A stretch of 61,657 nt of DNA from a virus (IMGVR_UViG_3300009514_000025:1-61657); one strand, 5' to 3'. Shown: positions 8,953-16,568, counted from the first letter of the stretch. Translations and numbers: made by a program. Notes: generated by a model not told the origin, from the letters alone.

Positions 8953-11900
8953 ATGATTAGGTTTAAACAACTTTCAATTAAAAATTTTCTTTCATACGGT
9001 GAAGCACCAACAGTAATAGACCTTGATGATATTGGTACTACACTGATCGTAGGCGAAGATCTCGACAATACTGCAAGTGGTACTGGCGCTAATGGCGTTG
9101 GTAAAGCACAACCACTCCATTGTAAAATAAAAACTCCTACAGGTTGGACAACGATGGGTGATATTTCTATTGGTGATGTAGTTAGTACACCAGATGGAAA
9201 AACAGCGACCGTAAAAGGTGTATTTCCACAAGGTGTAGTAGAAACATACAAAATATATTTTGCCGATGGTAGAACTACAGAAGCTTGTGGTGAACACCTA
9301 TGGAAAGTTAACAGCCATAGATGGAGAAATGATAAAAAATCAAATGCTTCAAAAATTATCACAACGAAAGAATTGAAACAATGCGTCGATGAAGCAAACA
9401 TCAAAAATAAATCATGGTATAATTGTACCATTCCAATGGTCAATCATCCAGAAGTTCAAGATGTATCTTTGCCTATAGATCCTTATTTGTTAGGAGCTTT
9501 GATTGGCGATGGTACAATATGTTATAGGAATATTAGATTTACATCCAAGGATGATATCATTATTGATGCTGTTTCTAACATATTAAAGGAAGATTTTTCA
9601 CAGGAATTATCTCATGAGAAGGATTACAATTATTATGTTAGAAACACCATTAAAAGAGTTGGATATAATCCAGTGGCTGATATCTTAAATGAATTATCGT
9701 TACTTGGTACTAACTCTCATAATAAATTTATCCCAAAAATATATTTAGATCATGCGAGCAAAGATCAAAAAATTCGACTTTTACAAGGACTGATGGATAC
9801 TGACGGTACTGTAGGTAAAAATGGTGCTGTTACATTTTGTTCCACGAGTAAACAACTAATTGAAGACGTACAATATTTAATTCGTAGTATTGGTGGAAAA
9901 GCCAAGATATCATCAAGAATACCAACATACTCGGATGTTTTTGGTAATAAAATAAATGGAAAACTAGCATATAACCTTTTAATACAGTATGCTTCACCAA
10001 AAGATTTGTTTACTTTACCGCGCAAACAACAGAACATTAATGAAAATTATCAATATGCTAATGCAGGTCTACGTGTTTTACGTGTAGAAAAAATACAAGA
10101 CCAAGAAGCACAATGTATTATGATCGATCATCCAGATCGATTATATGTTACAGATGATTTTATAGTTACGCATAATACTGTGTGGATTAACGCACTTATA
10201 TTCGCATTATATGGTAAACCAATATCTAATATTTCTTTAGACAATCTTATTAATAATATTAATAAGAAAAATATGGAAGTCTCCGTTGAATTTGAAAAAG
10301 ATGGTGAAATTATAACAGTTTCCCGTGGTCGAAAAGTAACGGGTAAGGGCAATTTCGCTAAAATCTTTGTTCGTCCGATGGGTGTTGATTTGGATGAACA
10401 ACTTCATGATGAAACACCTGACAGTATTAAAAATATTACAGACTTCGTTGTCGAAAAACTTAGCATACCATATGAACTGTTTGTTCGTATCGTTGCATTT
10501 GCCGCAACACATACACCGTTTCTTGATTTGCCTGTTAGACATGCTTCACAGGCAAATCAGTCTGATATTATGGAAGAACTGTTTAGATTAACCCAATTAT
10601 CTGTTAAGGCCGAATCTCTTAAAATAGAAATAAGAGATACTAAGCAGAAGTTGGAAATTAAGATTAAACATAATGAACAACTTGAGAAAGAACACGAACG
10701 CCATAATAAATTGCTCGATACTGCGCAAGGCCGTGTTGATGAATGGGAAAAGGAACGCGAAGAAAACATTACAATCATAGAAAAGGAACTTACAAAATAT
10801 AAGGCTGTTCCTGTTAAAGAACAGGAAAAATTATATAAGCGTGTCGATGAGTTAAAGGTTATGCTTGTCAAAGAAAAAGAAAAACAGTCCGAAATTGAAT
10901 CAGTAGTAACAAAAATTAGTGCTGACTATACAATAGTAAAAGCAAATCTAAAGCGCGTTGAAGAAGAAAAAGAAAAGATTTTAACTTGGAAAGAAGAAAA
11001 TACCAAGAAGGTTGCTAGATATAAAGAAGAGGCGGATAGACTACCAAAAGCACATATACTTGATGAACAAACTACTTTACATCAAACATTAAAAGGTTTG
11101 ATGGAAGATTTAGAAACGCTTGTTACAAAAGAAAGCGAAATGAAGTCAACCATTAAGGACACTATTAAAGCTATAAACAAAGCCGAAAAGGAACTAGTTC
11201 ACCTTGAAGATGAAAAATGCCCATATTGCTTACAACAGTATGCGGATGCGACTAATAAGGTTGATGAATGTAGGGAAACCATAAAAATTAAACAACAGGA
11301 AGAAATTGATGGCACTATGCTTTTGGATGTTGTACAGAAAAATATAAAAAAGACGGAAAAAGATATAGAAGCAGTATCAAGTGATATTAAGTATTCAGTA
11401 GATCAAATAAAAGAATATGAACGCTTACGCGCAGATTATATTATAAAATTGGAAGAACTGCTTAATGAAGAATGTCCTCATGGTGATAAAACTTCCGTGG
11501 GTGATATGATTACTATAATTTCCAATCTGAAAAAGGAATCTGCAGCACTTAAAGAAAAACTTTCAGCAGAAGCAGAGGATTTAGTAGAAATAGATGAAGT
11601 GGTAGAAGCACTCTCTAAAGAGTTGGAAAATTGTGAAAATGCTATCGTTATTCCATCATTAAATGAATTATATGAAATCAAAAACAAGATTAAACAATGT
11701 AAAGATAAGGTTAAGGAATTAAACGGTGCGGCAAATCCATATCTTGAACCATTAAAAGAATTGGAAGATATTAAACTTGAACCAATTGATATGGATGCTA
11801 TTAATGAATTGAATAACCTAATAACACACCAAAATTATCTGGTTAAATTACTGACCAAAAAAGATAGTTTTATTAGAAAGACATTATTGAATAAGAACTT

Positions 11901-12315
11901 GGCATTCTTAAATCAGCGATTGAAGCATTACCTAACTGCATTGGGATTACCACATAAGGTTGAATTTACACACGAAATGACTGCGAACATATCACAGTTT
12001 GGTAGGGAACTTGATTTTGGTAACCTATCCAGTGGACAAAAAGCTCGCGTAAACCTTGGTTTGTCGTTCTCATTTAGAGATGTATTACAGAAATCACATG
12101 ACAGTATTAATGTCTGTATGCTTGATGAAGTATTAGATGTGGGACTTGATTCAGTCGGTGTACAAAATGCAGCAAGGATGTTGAAGCGCAAAGCACGAGA
12201 TGAAGACTTAGCGCTATACATCATTTCACATAGGGATGAAGTCAGCAACATCTTTGACAGAAAAATGATAGTACAAATGGAAAAGGGATTTAGTTCAGTG
12301 AAGGTAGAGAATTAA
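8953..12315 (+). CDS. 46: Recombination endonuclease ATPase subunit gp46 (Rad50/SbcC-like) with in-frame intein
   Basis: SMC-like ATPase partner of gp47 in DNA-end processing. The precursor has 1120 residues; removing the 357-residue intein (residues 52-408) leaves 763 (T4 gp46: 560). The intein splits the Walker A motif: GANGVGK ends the N-extein and Thr409 starts the C-extein, restoring GANGVGKT. The C-extein then shows long coiled-coil arms (about residues 555-1010), the zinc-hook CPYC at 756-759, the ABC signature LSSGQKARVNLGLSF, and the Walker B end CMLDEVLD. Without splicing the ATPase should be inactive. The stop codon overlaps the next small gene's ATG by one base, suggesting translational coupling. 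Confidence 0.93.
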   Translation: MIRFKQLSIKNFLSYGEAPTVIDLDDIGTTLIVGEDLDNTASGTGANGVGKAQPLHCKIKTPTGWTTMGDISIGDVVSTPDGKTATVKGVFPQGVVETYKIYFADGRTTEACGEHLWKVNSHRWRNDKKSNASKIITTKELKQCVDEANIKNKSWYNCTIPMVNHPEVQDVSLPIDPYLLGALIGDGTICYRNIRFTSKDDIIIDAVSNILKEDFSQELSHEKDYNYYVRNTIKRVGYNPVADILNELSLLGTNSHNKFIPKIYLDHASKDQKIRLLQGLMDTDGTVGKNGAVTFCSTSKQLIEDVQYLIRSIGGKAKISSRIPTYSDVFGNKINGKLAYNLLIQYASPKDLFTLPRKQQNINENYQYANAGLRVLRVEKIQDQEAQCIMIDHPDRLYVTDDFIVTHNTVWINALIFALYGKPISNISLDNLINNINKKNMEVSVEFEKDGEIITVSRGRKVTGKGNFAKIFVRPMGVDLDEQLHDETPDSIKNITDFVVEKLSIPYELFVRIVAFAATHTPFLDLPVRHASQANQSDIMEELFRLTQLSVKAESLKIEIRDTKQKLEIKIKHNEQLEKEHERHNKLLDTAQGRVDEWEKEREENITIIEKELTKYKAVPVKEQEKLYKRVDELKVMLVKEKEKQSEIESVVTKISADYTIVKANLKRVEEEKEKILTWKEENTKKVARYKEEADRLPKAHILDEQTTLHQTLKGLMEDLETLVTKESEMKSTIKDTIKAINKAEKELVHLEDEKCPYCLQQYADATNKVDECRETIKIKQQEEIDGTMLLDVVQKNIKKTEKDIEAVSSDIKYSVDQIKEYERLRADYIIKLEELLNEECPHGDKTSVGDMITIISNLKKESAALKEKLSAEAEDLVEIDEVVEALSKELENCENAIVIPSLNELYEIKNKIKQCKDKVKELNGAANPYLEPLKELEDIKLEPIDMDAINELNNLITHQNYLVKLLTKKDSFIRKTLLNKNLAFLNQRLKHYLTALGLPHKVEFTHEMTANISQFGRELDFGNLSSGQKARVNLGLSFSFRDVLQKSHDSINVCMLDEVLDVGLDSVGVQNAARMLKRKARDEDLALYIISHRDEVSNIFDRKMIVQMEKGFSSVKVEN
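9106..10176 (+). other. Class 3-type intein with LAGLIDADG homing endonuclease domain, inside gp46
   Basis: A 357-residue protein-splicing element at precursor residues 52-408. It begins with Ala (AQPLHCK), not the usual Cys or Ser, and ends HN before Thr. The three residues that define class 3 inteins appear in their expected places: Trp117 two residues after the block B His115 (GEHLW), Cys388 at block F position 4 (AQCIMID) and Thr406 just before the terminal His-Asn (VTHN). Two dodecapeptide motifs of the LAGLIDADG family are present: LLGALIGDGTI near residues 178-188 and LLQGLMDTDGTV near 276-287. Both keep their acidic residue, so the homing endonuclease may be active. Confidence 0.9.
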
Positions 12316-12461
12316 TGGAGGTGATATCTGACTTTACCTTTATGAGCATATCGCTAGTTAGCGATCCCATGGAAGGGATGGAAATAAGAACTTCAATGGA
12401 ATATGATGATGAAAATATCATAGATAAATATGATAAAGCAATGAAACTATTGGAGACATAG
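12315..12461 (+). CDS. Small protein of 48 residues, first of four coupled small genes
   Basis: Function unknown. The reading frame begins at an ATG overlapping the gp46 stop codon (TAATG) and ends in TAG directly abutting the ATG of the next gene. The product is acidic and ends KYDKAMKLLET, resembling the C-terminal motif Phe-x-x-Ala-Met-x-Ile seen in the next three proteins. A GGAGGTGATATC run near its start might instead serve as internal ribosome binding sequence for an internal Met, so the exact start is uncertain. Tight coupling on both sides makes it likely to be a real gene. Confidence 0.6.
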   Translation: MEVISDFTFMSISLVSDPMEGMEIRTSMEYDDENIIDKYDKAMKLLET

Positions 12462-12809
12462 ATGAACGAACTAGATATTATAAATTACGCTAAAGTAGTA
12501 ATAAAGGATGTAATGACCAGCTTTTTATTTGAACCTGCTGATGAAGTAACCTTCGCATATATGAAGAAATCAATCATCAGTAAAATGGTTAATGACATTG
12601 ACACAGAACTTAATTTCCATGTTGAAGTCGATTTAGAAGATGGCAATCCACGGGTGGTAATGGAACTTTTCAACATTAACGATGAAGAAAGCACAAGGAT
12701 TATTGCACGATATGCAGATTGTCCTGTATTACCAAAAACTGAACAGATATCCGAAGTTAAAAAGGATGAAACCAGTATTGCATTTGAACGAGCAATGGAA
12801 ATTGTATAA
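12462..12809 (+). CDS. Small protein (115 aa) with a sheath-like SFxFEPxD peptide
   Basis: No known function. The segment SFLFEPADEVT followed by a helix resembles the C-terminal domain of this phage's tail sheath (SFVFEPNDQLT at sheath residues about 500-510), suggesting a free-standing version of that subdomain. The protein ends IAFERAMEIV, a C-terminal motif shared with its two downstream neighbours. It starts immediately after the stop of the 48-residue gene, and its stop overlaps the next ATG (TAATG), so the four genes look translationally coupled to gp46. It has no membrane or signal segment. Roles in assembly control or in recombination are both open. Confidence 0.75.
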   Translation: MNELDIINYAKVVIKDVMTSFLFEPADEVTFAYMKKSIISKMVNDIDTELNFHVEVDLEDGNPRVVMELFNINDEESTRIIARYADCPVLPKTEQISEVKKDETSIAFERAMEIV

Positions 12810-13105
12810 TGAATAAGACAATAGATGTTGAAATTTTAGATTTATCTTCACTTACACCAGATGATAATTTTGTACTTATTCGTGTTGACGTTGGGAAAAT
12901 GCCACCACAGCGAGTCCATGACTACGTTATAAAGGTCAAGGAACAATTTGAATTGTGTAAAAAATTAGAAAAAAAGAACATCCAATATTCTGTAATTGGG
13001 TGTCGATCAGATGGTAGACAAGCCGTTGAAGTATCAATTGAATATAAAGACGATGAGCCTGTTTCTACTACAACAGCATTTGATGAAGCAATGGAGATTG
13101 TATGA
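12809..13105 (+). CDS. Small protein (98 aa) with a portal-like DVGKMPPQRV peptide
   Basis: Function unknown. Residues about 27-36 (DVGKMPPQRV) are identical to ten residues in the portal protein of this same phage, and the following amphipathic helix also aligns in length. In T4-type portals this strand-helix unit (DVGNLPP in T4) is part of a small alpha/beta subdomain, so this may be a stand-alone relative of it. The C-terminus is AFDEAMEIV, the motif shared with its neighbours. It overlaps the upstream stop (TAATG) and the downstream start (GTATGA), indicating coupled translation within the gp46 operon. Confidence 0.75.
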   Translation: MNKTIDVEILDLSSLTPDDNFVLIRVDVGKMPPQRVHDYVIKVKEQFELCKKLEKKNIQYSVIGCRSDGRQAVEVSIEYKDDEPVSTTTAFDEAMEIV

Positions 13106-13434
13106 AATATTGGAAAGATACAGATATTGAACATATTGAATATGAAGAGGGTGGTTGTACATTACCACATAACAAGCCTGCATCTATTGCAACATCAGAT
13201 ACGATGCGCGTAGAAACGGAAATCATTCCAAATACAGCACAAGTACGTAAATACGTGAACTCATATACGTTTGAAATGGATGAAGGTATGTGTGTTGACG
13301 TTGAACGTAGAATTTGGCGAGGTAATAGCCCTATGCATCTTGAAGTTATTTTTGTTCCTTTATCAGCATTTGGATACGATAAAGAACCAAATAATCATGA
13401 TGTGGCATTTGATGATGCAATGAAAATCATATAA
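13102..13434 (+). CDS. Small protein (110 aa), last of the coupled small-gene cassette
   Basis: Function unknown. The 110-residue protein is mildly acidic, with an internal predicted strand-rich part (YTFEMDEGMCVDVERRIW) and the C-terminus VAFDDAMKII, the same terminal motif as the two genes upstream. The start ATG overlaps the upstream TGA (ATGA), a classic re-initiation arrangement. About 106 bases without a gene follow before the resolvase gene; in that gap I see AT-rich sequence and a ribosome binding site (AAGGAAGAG) but no confident promoter. Confidence 0.7.
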   Translation: MKYWKDTDIEHIEYEEGGCTLPHNKPASIATSDTMRVETEIIPNTAQVRKYVNSYTFEMDEGMCVDVERRIWRGNSPMHLEVIFVPLSAFGYDKEPNNHDVAFDDAMKII

Positions 13435-13540
13435 TCTTAATATATTTTAAGTTATTGATTTAGATAAGAAAAAAATAAGCTAAGGCTTCCTTGCAGACGG
13501 CATACTAAATACTACCGTTTATAAGGAAGAGTTAGCTATA

Positions 13541-14029
13541 ATGAAGATATTGGGTATAGACCAAAGTTACAATGCGAGTGGGATAATAGTTCTGGAAGGT
13601 GATAATATCCTTCATTCAGAATGTTTTAAATCCAACAAAGATTTTGACCGATTTGGACAAGCATATGAAATTGCTGTTCATATTGGAAATATTGTAGATA
13701 CTTACAAACCGGATATTGTTGCTATTGAAGGTCTTGCATTTGGGATGCGAGGGAACGTCACCCGTGACTTAGGTGGATTACAATTTGTAATTGTTGCACA
13801 TTTACAGGAAGTAAAAAAGCAACCAGTGGTGATAATCGCACCATTGACAGTAAAGAAATTTGCAACAGGTAGCGGCAAAGCTACAAAATCGGAAATGATT
13901 GAAAGATTACCTACATACGCACTTGATAATTTTTTAAAACTTGGTGTAAAAAAAACTACAGGCCTGGCAGATCTTTGTGATGCATTTAATATATGTAAAT
14001 GTGCCGAATATCAGAATCAGAACAATTGA
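13541..14029 (+). CDS. RuvC-like Holliday-junction resolvase
   Basis: A structure-selective endonuclease of the RNase H fold, predicted to cut Holliday junctions or branched DNA before packaging; it may replace T4 endonuclease VII. The 162-residue length matches RuvC proteins. The acidic catalytic residues are visible: Asp7 in GIDQS, Glu63 in VAIEGLAFG, and the Asp144/Asp147 pair in GLADLCDAFNI. The GSGKATKSEM loop near 111-119 is the Lys-rich 'GK-x-K-x-x-M/V' segment typical of the family. It follows the recombination genes 47/46 on the same strand. Confidence 0.87.
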   Translation: MKILGIDQSYNASGIIVLEGDNILHSECFKSNKDFDRFGQAYEIAVHIGNIVDTYKPDIVAIEGLAFGMRGNVTRDLGGLQFVIVAHLQEVKKQPVVIIAPLTVKKFATGSGKATKSEMIERLPTYALDNFLKLGVKKTTGLADLCDAFNICKCAEYQNQNN

Positions 14030-14036
14030 TAAAATT

Positions 14037-14102
14037 ATGACAAAAAGAAAAACGACAGAAGAATTTATACAAGAAGCGATTAAATTGTATGGTTGTAAAT
14101 AA
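14037..14102 (+). pseudogene. Remnant of a homing-endonuclease gene (21 codons)
   Basis: A short frame with product MTKRKTTEEFIQEAIKLYGCK, followed by a stop. TTEEFIQEAIKLYG matches the repeating unit that begins each module of the intact homing-endonuclease gene at 38007 (for example TEEFIKKAREVHGSK). The homologous unit would continue with a KYDYS-type segment, but here the frame ends exactly after GCK and the next gene's ATG follows two bases later. I read it as the 5' stump of a deleted free-standing homing endonuclease. It could still be translated as a small peptide. Confidence 0.6.
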
Positions 14103-14104
14103 CA

Positions 14105-14311
14105 ATGACGACTTATACTTACAAATGTACAAATGAAAAGTGTGAGATACATGACATACTGCTTGAAGTTCAGCAAAGTATGCATGATGACCCACTTACA
14201 ACATGTCCTGATTGTAAACAGGAAACACTAACAAAAGTAATCACTGGTAGTGGAGGTTTCCGCATTGGTGGTCTTGGTGTTCATAAACCCACGGCACACT
14301 GGGGCGACTGA
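14105..14311 (+). CDS. FmdB-type zinc-ribbon protein
   Basis: A 68-residue protein with a single zinc ribbon: the N-terminal YTYKCTNEKCEIHDI half and the CPDC half (around residues 34-37) provide four cysteines, with Glu/Gln-rich sequence between. The C-terminal tail (GGFRIGGLGVHKP) resembles the glycine-rich tail of small FmdB-family putative regulatory proteins. Its biochemical role is not known; in phages such proteins are usually of unknown function. It overlaps the next gene by one base (TGATG). Confidence 0.7.
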   Translation: MTTYTYKCTNEKCEIHDILLEVQQSMHDDPLTTCPDCKQETLTKVITGSGGFRIGGLGVHKPTAHWGD

Positions 14312-14619
14312 TGAGTCGCTGGAGGAAAGATATTAAGAAACTTTCTTCCAGTAAAAATCCCCTCTCCTTTTGGAATTGGATACAGGTATTAAACTTTTTT
14401 GAAGAACATAAAAACGACCTTGATATTGGAGATTTAGAACTCATAGTTAAAAGGTCAGAAGAAAATAGATTATATGTAAATGAAGAGCATGGTTCAGGGA
14501 TAGAACAATGCGAAGTAAGACCAGATGTATATCTATATCTGGAACACCTTAAGGAAGAAAAACGTAGAAGTGACACACAAGTCCAAAATTCGGACAATCT
14601 TATTGCTTGTCACCAATAA
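14311..14619 (+). CDS. Hypothetical protein (102 aa)
   Basis: I do not recognise this protein. It is helical and charged, with no membrane segment. The N-terminal basic helix (MSRWRKDIKKLSSSKN) is followed by an aromatic segment (FWNWIQVLNFFEE). The ATG lies within the loop of a small hairpin (stem GCGAC at 14304-14308 with GTCGC at 14315-14319) that also contains the stop of the preceding gene, so its translation probably depends on ribosomes arriving from upstream. It is the last gene before the 350-base structured gap. Confidence 0.6.
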   Translation: MSRWRKDIKKLSSSKNPLSFWNWIQVLNFFEEHKNDLDIGDLELIVKRSEENRLYVNEEHGSGIEQCEVRPDVYLYLEHLKEEKRRSDTQVQNSDNLIACHQ

Positions 14620-14848
14620 GTCGGCGGAGCCAGCCCAACTTGAAGCGAAAGCTATTGAGGCTAGACTGTCGTTAGATGCTATGCATTAAACGGTAGAAGA
14701 CAAATACGCTACGGTATTCCAGTCATCCAACGTTATAGCAGTAGTCTGCTAGGGTGCGTGACCCCTTCGTATCCTTGGTTATTTTTTAACCTAAAGAGGA
14801 AGGGGGCAGTTTCTCTACAGTTCTTCAAATCTAGTTATATAGATAACC

Positions 14849-14897
14849 AATCAAGTGATAAAACGCAAGCGACAGCGCGGCGTTTTGTTGCTTGATT
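14849..14897 (+). repeat. Long inverted repeat (18-bp imperfect stem, 13-base loop)
   Basis: The left arm (14849-14866) and right arm (14880-14897) pair along 18 positions when G-U pairs are allowed, around a 13-base loop rich in GC. The core AAAACGC/GCGTTTT and outer AATCAAG/CTTGATT are Watson-Crick matched. No T-run follows, so it is not a standard terminator. Confidence 0.7.
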
Positions 14898-14934
14898 TCC
14901 GTCGCGCGAAGCGGGGCGGACATCCTGGGAACTC

Positions 14935-14963
14935 TTGCTTTCCCAAACTTTTTGTGATAAACT
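14935..14963 (+). promoter_or_regulatory. Possible sigma70-type promoter before the helicase gene
   Basis: TTGCTT (14935-14940), 17-base spacer, TAAACT (14958-14963). Each box matches the consensus at four of six positions. The predicted start would fall at about the helicase ATG (14970), giving a leaderless or nearly leaderless transcript. The same TAAACT box is seen before the HD-kinase gene. Confidence 0.35.
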
Positions 14964-14969
14964 TGTCAG

Positions 14970-16568
14970 ATGGATAATAAAAAAAATATACTCGACTTTT
15001 GGCCAACTCCCGAATTCACACCACGTGAAAATCAAACCAAAGCTTTAGAATGGCTTGAACAACAAGATGCTAAGTACATCATTCTTGAATTACCTGTTGG
15101 TTCAGGTAAATCAATTTTAGGTCTTAATCTATCAAAATACCTTGGCAATGGATTAGGTAGTTCTTTTGTATTAACACCACAACGTATTCTACAAGATCAA
15201 TATGAAAATGATTTTGAAAAATATGGAAAGAAATTTCTGGCTTCTTTACATGGAAAAGGAAATTACAAATGTAAAGGTAAAGGTACGTCTTGTAACATTG
15301 GTACATTAGTTAAACCACGGTGCGAAAATTGTCCTTTTGTAGATGCAAAAAAAGAAGCACAATCTTCATCTAATACAGTACTTAATTACAAGCTTGCGTT
15401 AACGTCTTTTACATACACAGAAGTTTTCAAAAAACGTAACTTAATGATCATGGATGAAGCCCATACTTTAGAACGGCATTTGGTTGACTTCGACTCAGTT
15501 GATATCACATACGCCAGATGTAAACGATATGACATAAATTTTAAGGTACAAACAAATATTGAATCTGCCGTTCAATGGGTAAAGGAGTCATACCTACCAA
15601 AAATAGAAGATACTTTAGGTGAAATGGAAGCCGATTATGAATATCTATATGAGAAGGCAGGTACAGATGTAACACGCACTGAACTCGCCAAATTAAAGGA
15701 AATAGATGAATTGGCAGATCACGTAGCTGACGTATTACAAATGACGGTACGTACTACAGATTATTTAAATGAACATTTCGTTTTAGTACATGACAAAACT
15801 ATGTTTCAGTTTAAACGTCTTCGTGGATCATATTCATTTAAGAAAATCCTTGAACCTATGGCTAATAGGTTTCTATTCATGTCTTCCACTATTTTGAATA
15901 AGACGTCGTTCTGTTATGATCTTGGTATTGATCCAGATGAAGCAGCATTTTTATCACTTGAATCAGATTTTCCTGTTGAGAACAGGCCAGTTTATTATAT
16001 GCCAGTTATGAAAATGAATGCTTCATGGAATAAACCAGAACAAGCTACTGATAGAAAAAACATGATCAAACGTATAATTGAATTATTAGATATTCATAAA
16101 AACGAATCTGGTATTTTACATACTGCGAATTATCAAGTGGCAATGTGGCTAGTTAAAGAACTCGCTGGTAATATTGAACAGGTTATCTACCACCATAATC
16201 CAGACGATGATGTTAATCGAAAAACTGCCATTTCCGGTTTTGTTGAAAGTAGTTCACCTACTATCCTCATTAGTCCATCGTGCACAGAAGGACTTGATCT
16301 TAAAGATGACTTGTCCAGATTTGCTATAATCGTGAAGACACCATTTGGTTATCTTGGTGACCAGTGGATTAAGCGCCGGATGGAAATGTCAAATGAATGG
16401 TATCGCCGCAGAGCTATGACTGATATTATTCAGGGTGGTGGTCGTATTGTCCGTTCCGCAGAAGATGAAGGTACAGTTTATATACTGGACGGTAGTTTCG
16501 GCTATTTGTACAGTCAATCCATGGGAATGATACCGCAGTGGTGGAAAGATTCTTTCCAAGTCGTGTAA
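14970..16568 (+). CDS. DinG/XPD-type superfamily 2 DNA helicase with iron-sulfur cluster motif
   Basis: Predicted 5'-3' DNA helicase acting in repair, recombination or removal of R-loops. Of 532 residues, the order of motifs is: Q-like TPRENQTKALEWL near 17-29, Walker A VGSGKS at 43-48, four cysteines in about residues 97-122 (CKGKGTSC then CENC) spaced as in Fe-S helicases, the DEAH box at about 161-165, an arch-like helical insertion (about 180-265), and C-terminal RecA-domain motifs with GGGRIVRS near 488-495. The length is shorter than cellular DinG (about 700). No good Shine-Dalgarno precedes the ATG, consistent with the suspected leaderless start. Confidence 0.85.
   Translation: MDNKKNILDFWPTPEFTPRENQTKALEWLEQQDAKYIILELPVGSGKSILGLNLSKYLGNGLGSSFVLTPQRILQDQYENDFEKYGKKFLASLHGKGNYKCKGKGTSCNIGTLVKPRCENCPFVDAKKEAQSSSNTVLNYKLALTSFTYTEVFKKRNLMIMDEAHTLERHLVDFDSVDITYARCKRYDINFKVQTNIESAVQWVKESYLPKIEDTLGEMEADYEYLYEKAGTDVTRTELAKLKEIDELADHVADVLQMTVRTTDYLNEHFVLVHDKTMFQFKRLRGSYSFKKILEPMANRFLFMSSTILNKTSFCYDLGIDPDEAAFLSLESDFPVENRPVYYMPVMKMNASWNKPEQATDRKNMIKRIIELLDIHKNESGILHTANYQVAMWLVKELAGNIEQVIYHHNPDDDVNRKTAISGFVESSSPTILISPSCTEGLDLKDDLSRFAIIVKTPFGYLGDQWIKRRMEMSNEWYRRRAMTDIIQGGGRIVRSAEDEGTVYILDGSFGYLYSQSMGMIPQWWKDSFQVV

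Larger units (their letters stand above)
14620..14969. other. 350-base non-coding, hairpin-rich region (candidate structured RNA)
   Basis: No convincing coding frame fills this stretch, and it is locally more GC-rich than its surroundings. It contains several predicted stems: AGCAG/CTGCT around TAGT (14737-14750); CCCCTTC near 14762-14768, which can pair with GAAGGGG near 14803-14809 around an inner GGTTA/TAACC stem (about 14777-14791); a long 18-base-pair stem with G-U pairs at 14849-14866/14880-14897; and a GC hairpin at 14899-14919. Two of the early stems (GGGT/ACCC and CCCCTTC/GAAGGGG) would be mutually exclusive. It may be a phage small RNA or a long regulatory leader of the helicase gene. 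Confidence 0.45.

Noticed and set aside
8901-9443. A 180-codon frame on the minus strand opposite gp46
   Set aside because: It is a shadow of the gp46/intein coding sequence, with no promoter or ribosome binding site.
13441-13540. Promoter before the resolvase gene
   Set aside because: TTGATT and TTGCAG boxes are present, but no -10 box lies at a suitable distance; a 14-base sequence shared with 16563-16580 (TAAGTTATTGATTT) has no clear role.
14306-14330. CTGATGA followed by GAAA, reminiscent of a hammerhead ribozyme core
   Set aside because: The bases between do not form the required stem II, and the CTGATGA is explained by the overlapping stop and start codons.
14620-14969. Group I intron or tRNA in the structured gap
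   Set aside because: No clear P7/P3 core elements, no interrupted gene, and no T-loop or acceptor stem could be found by eye.
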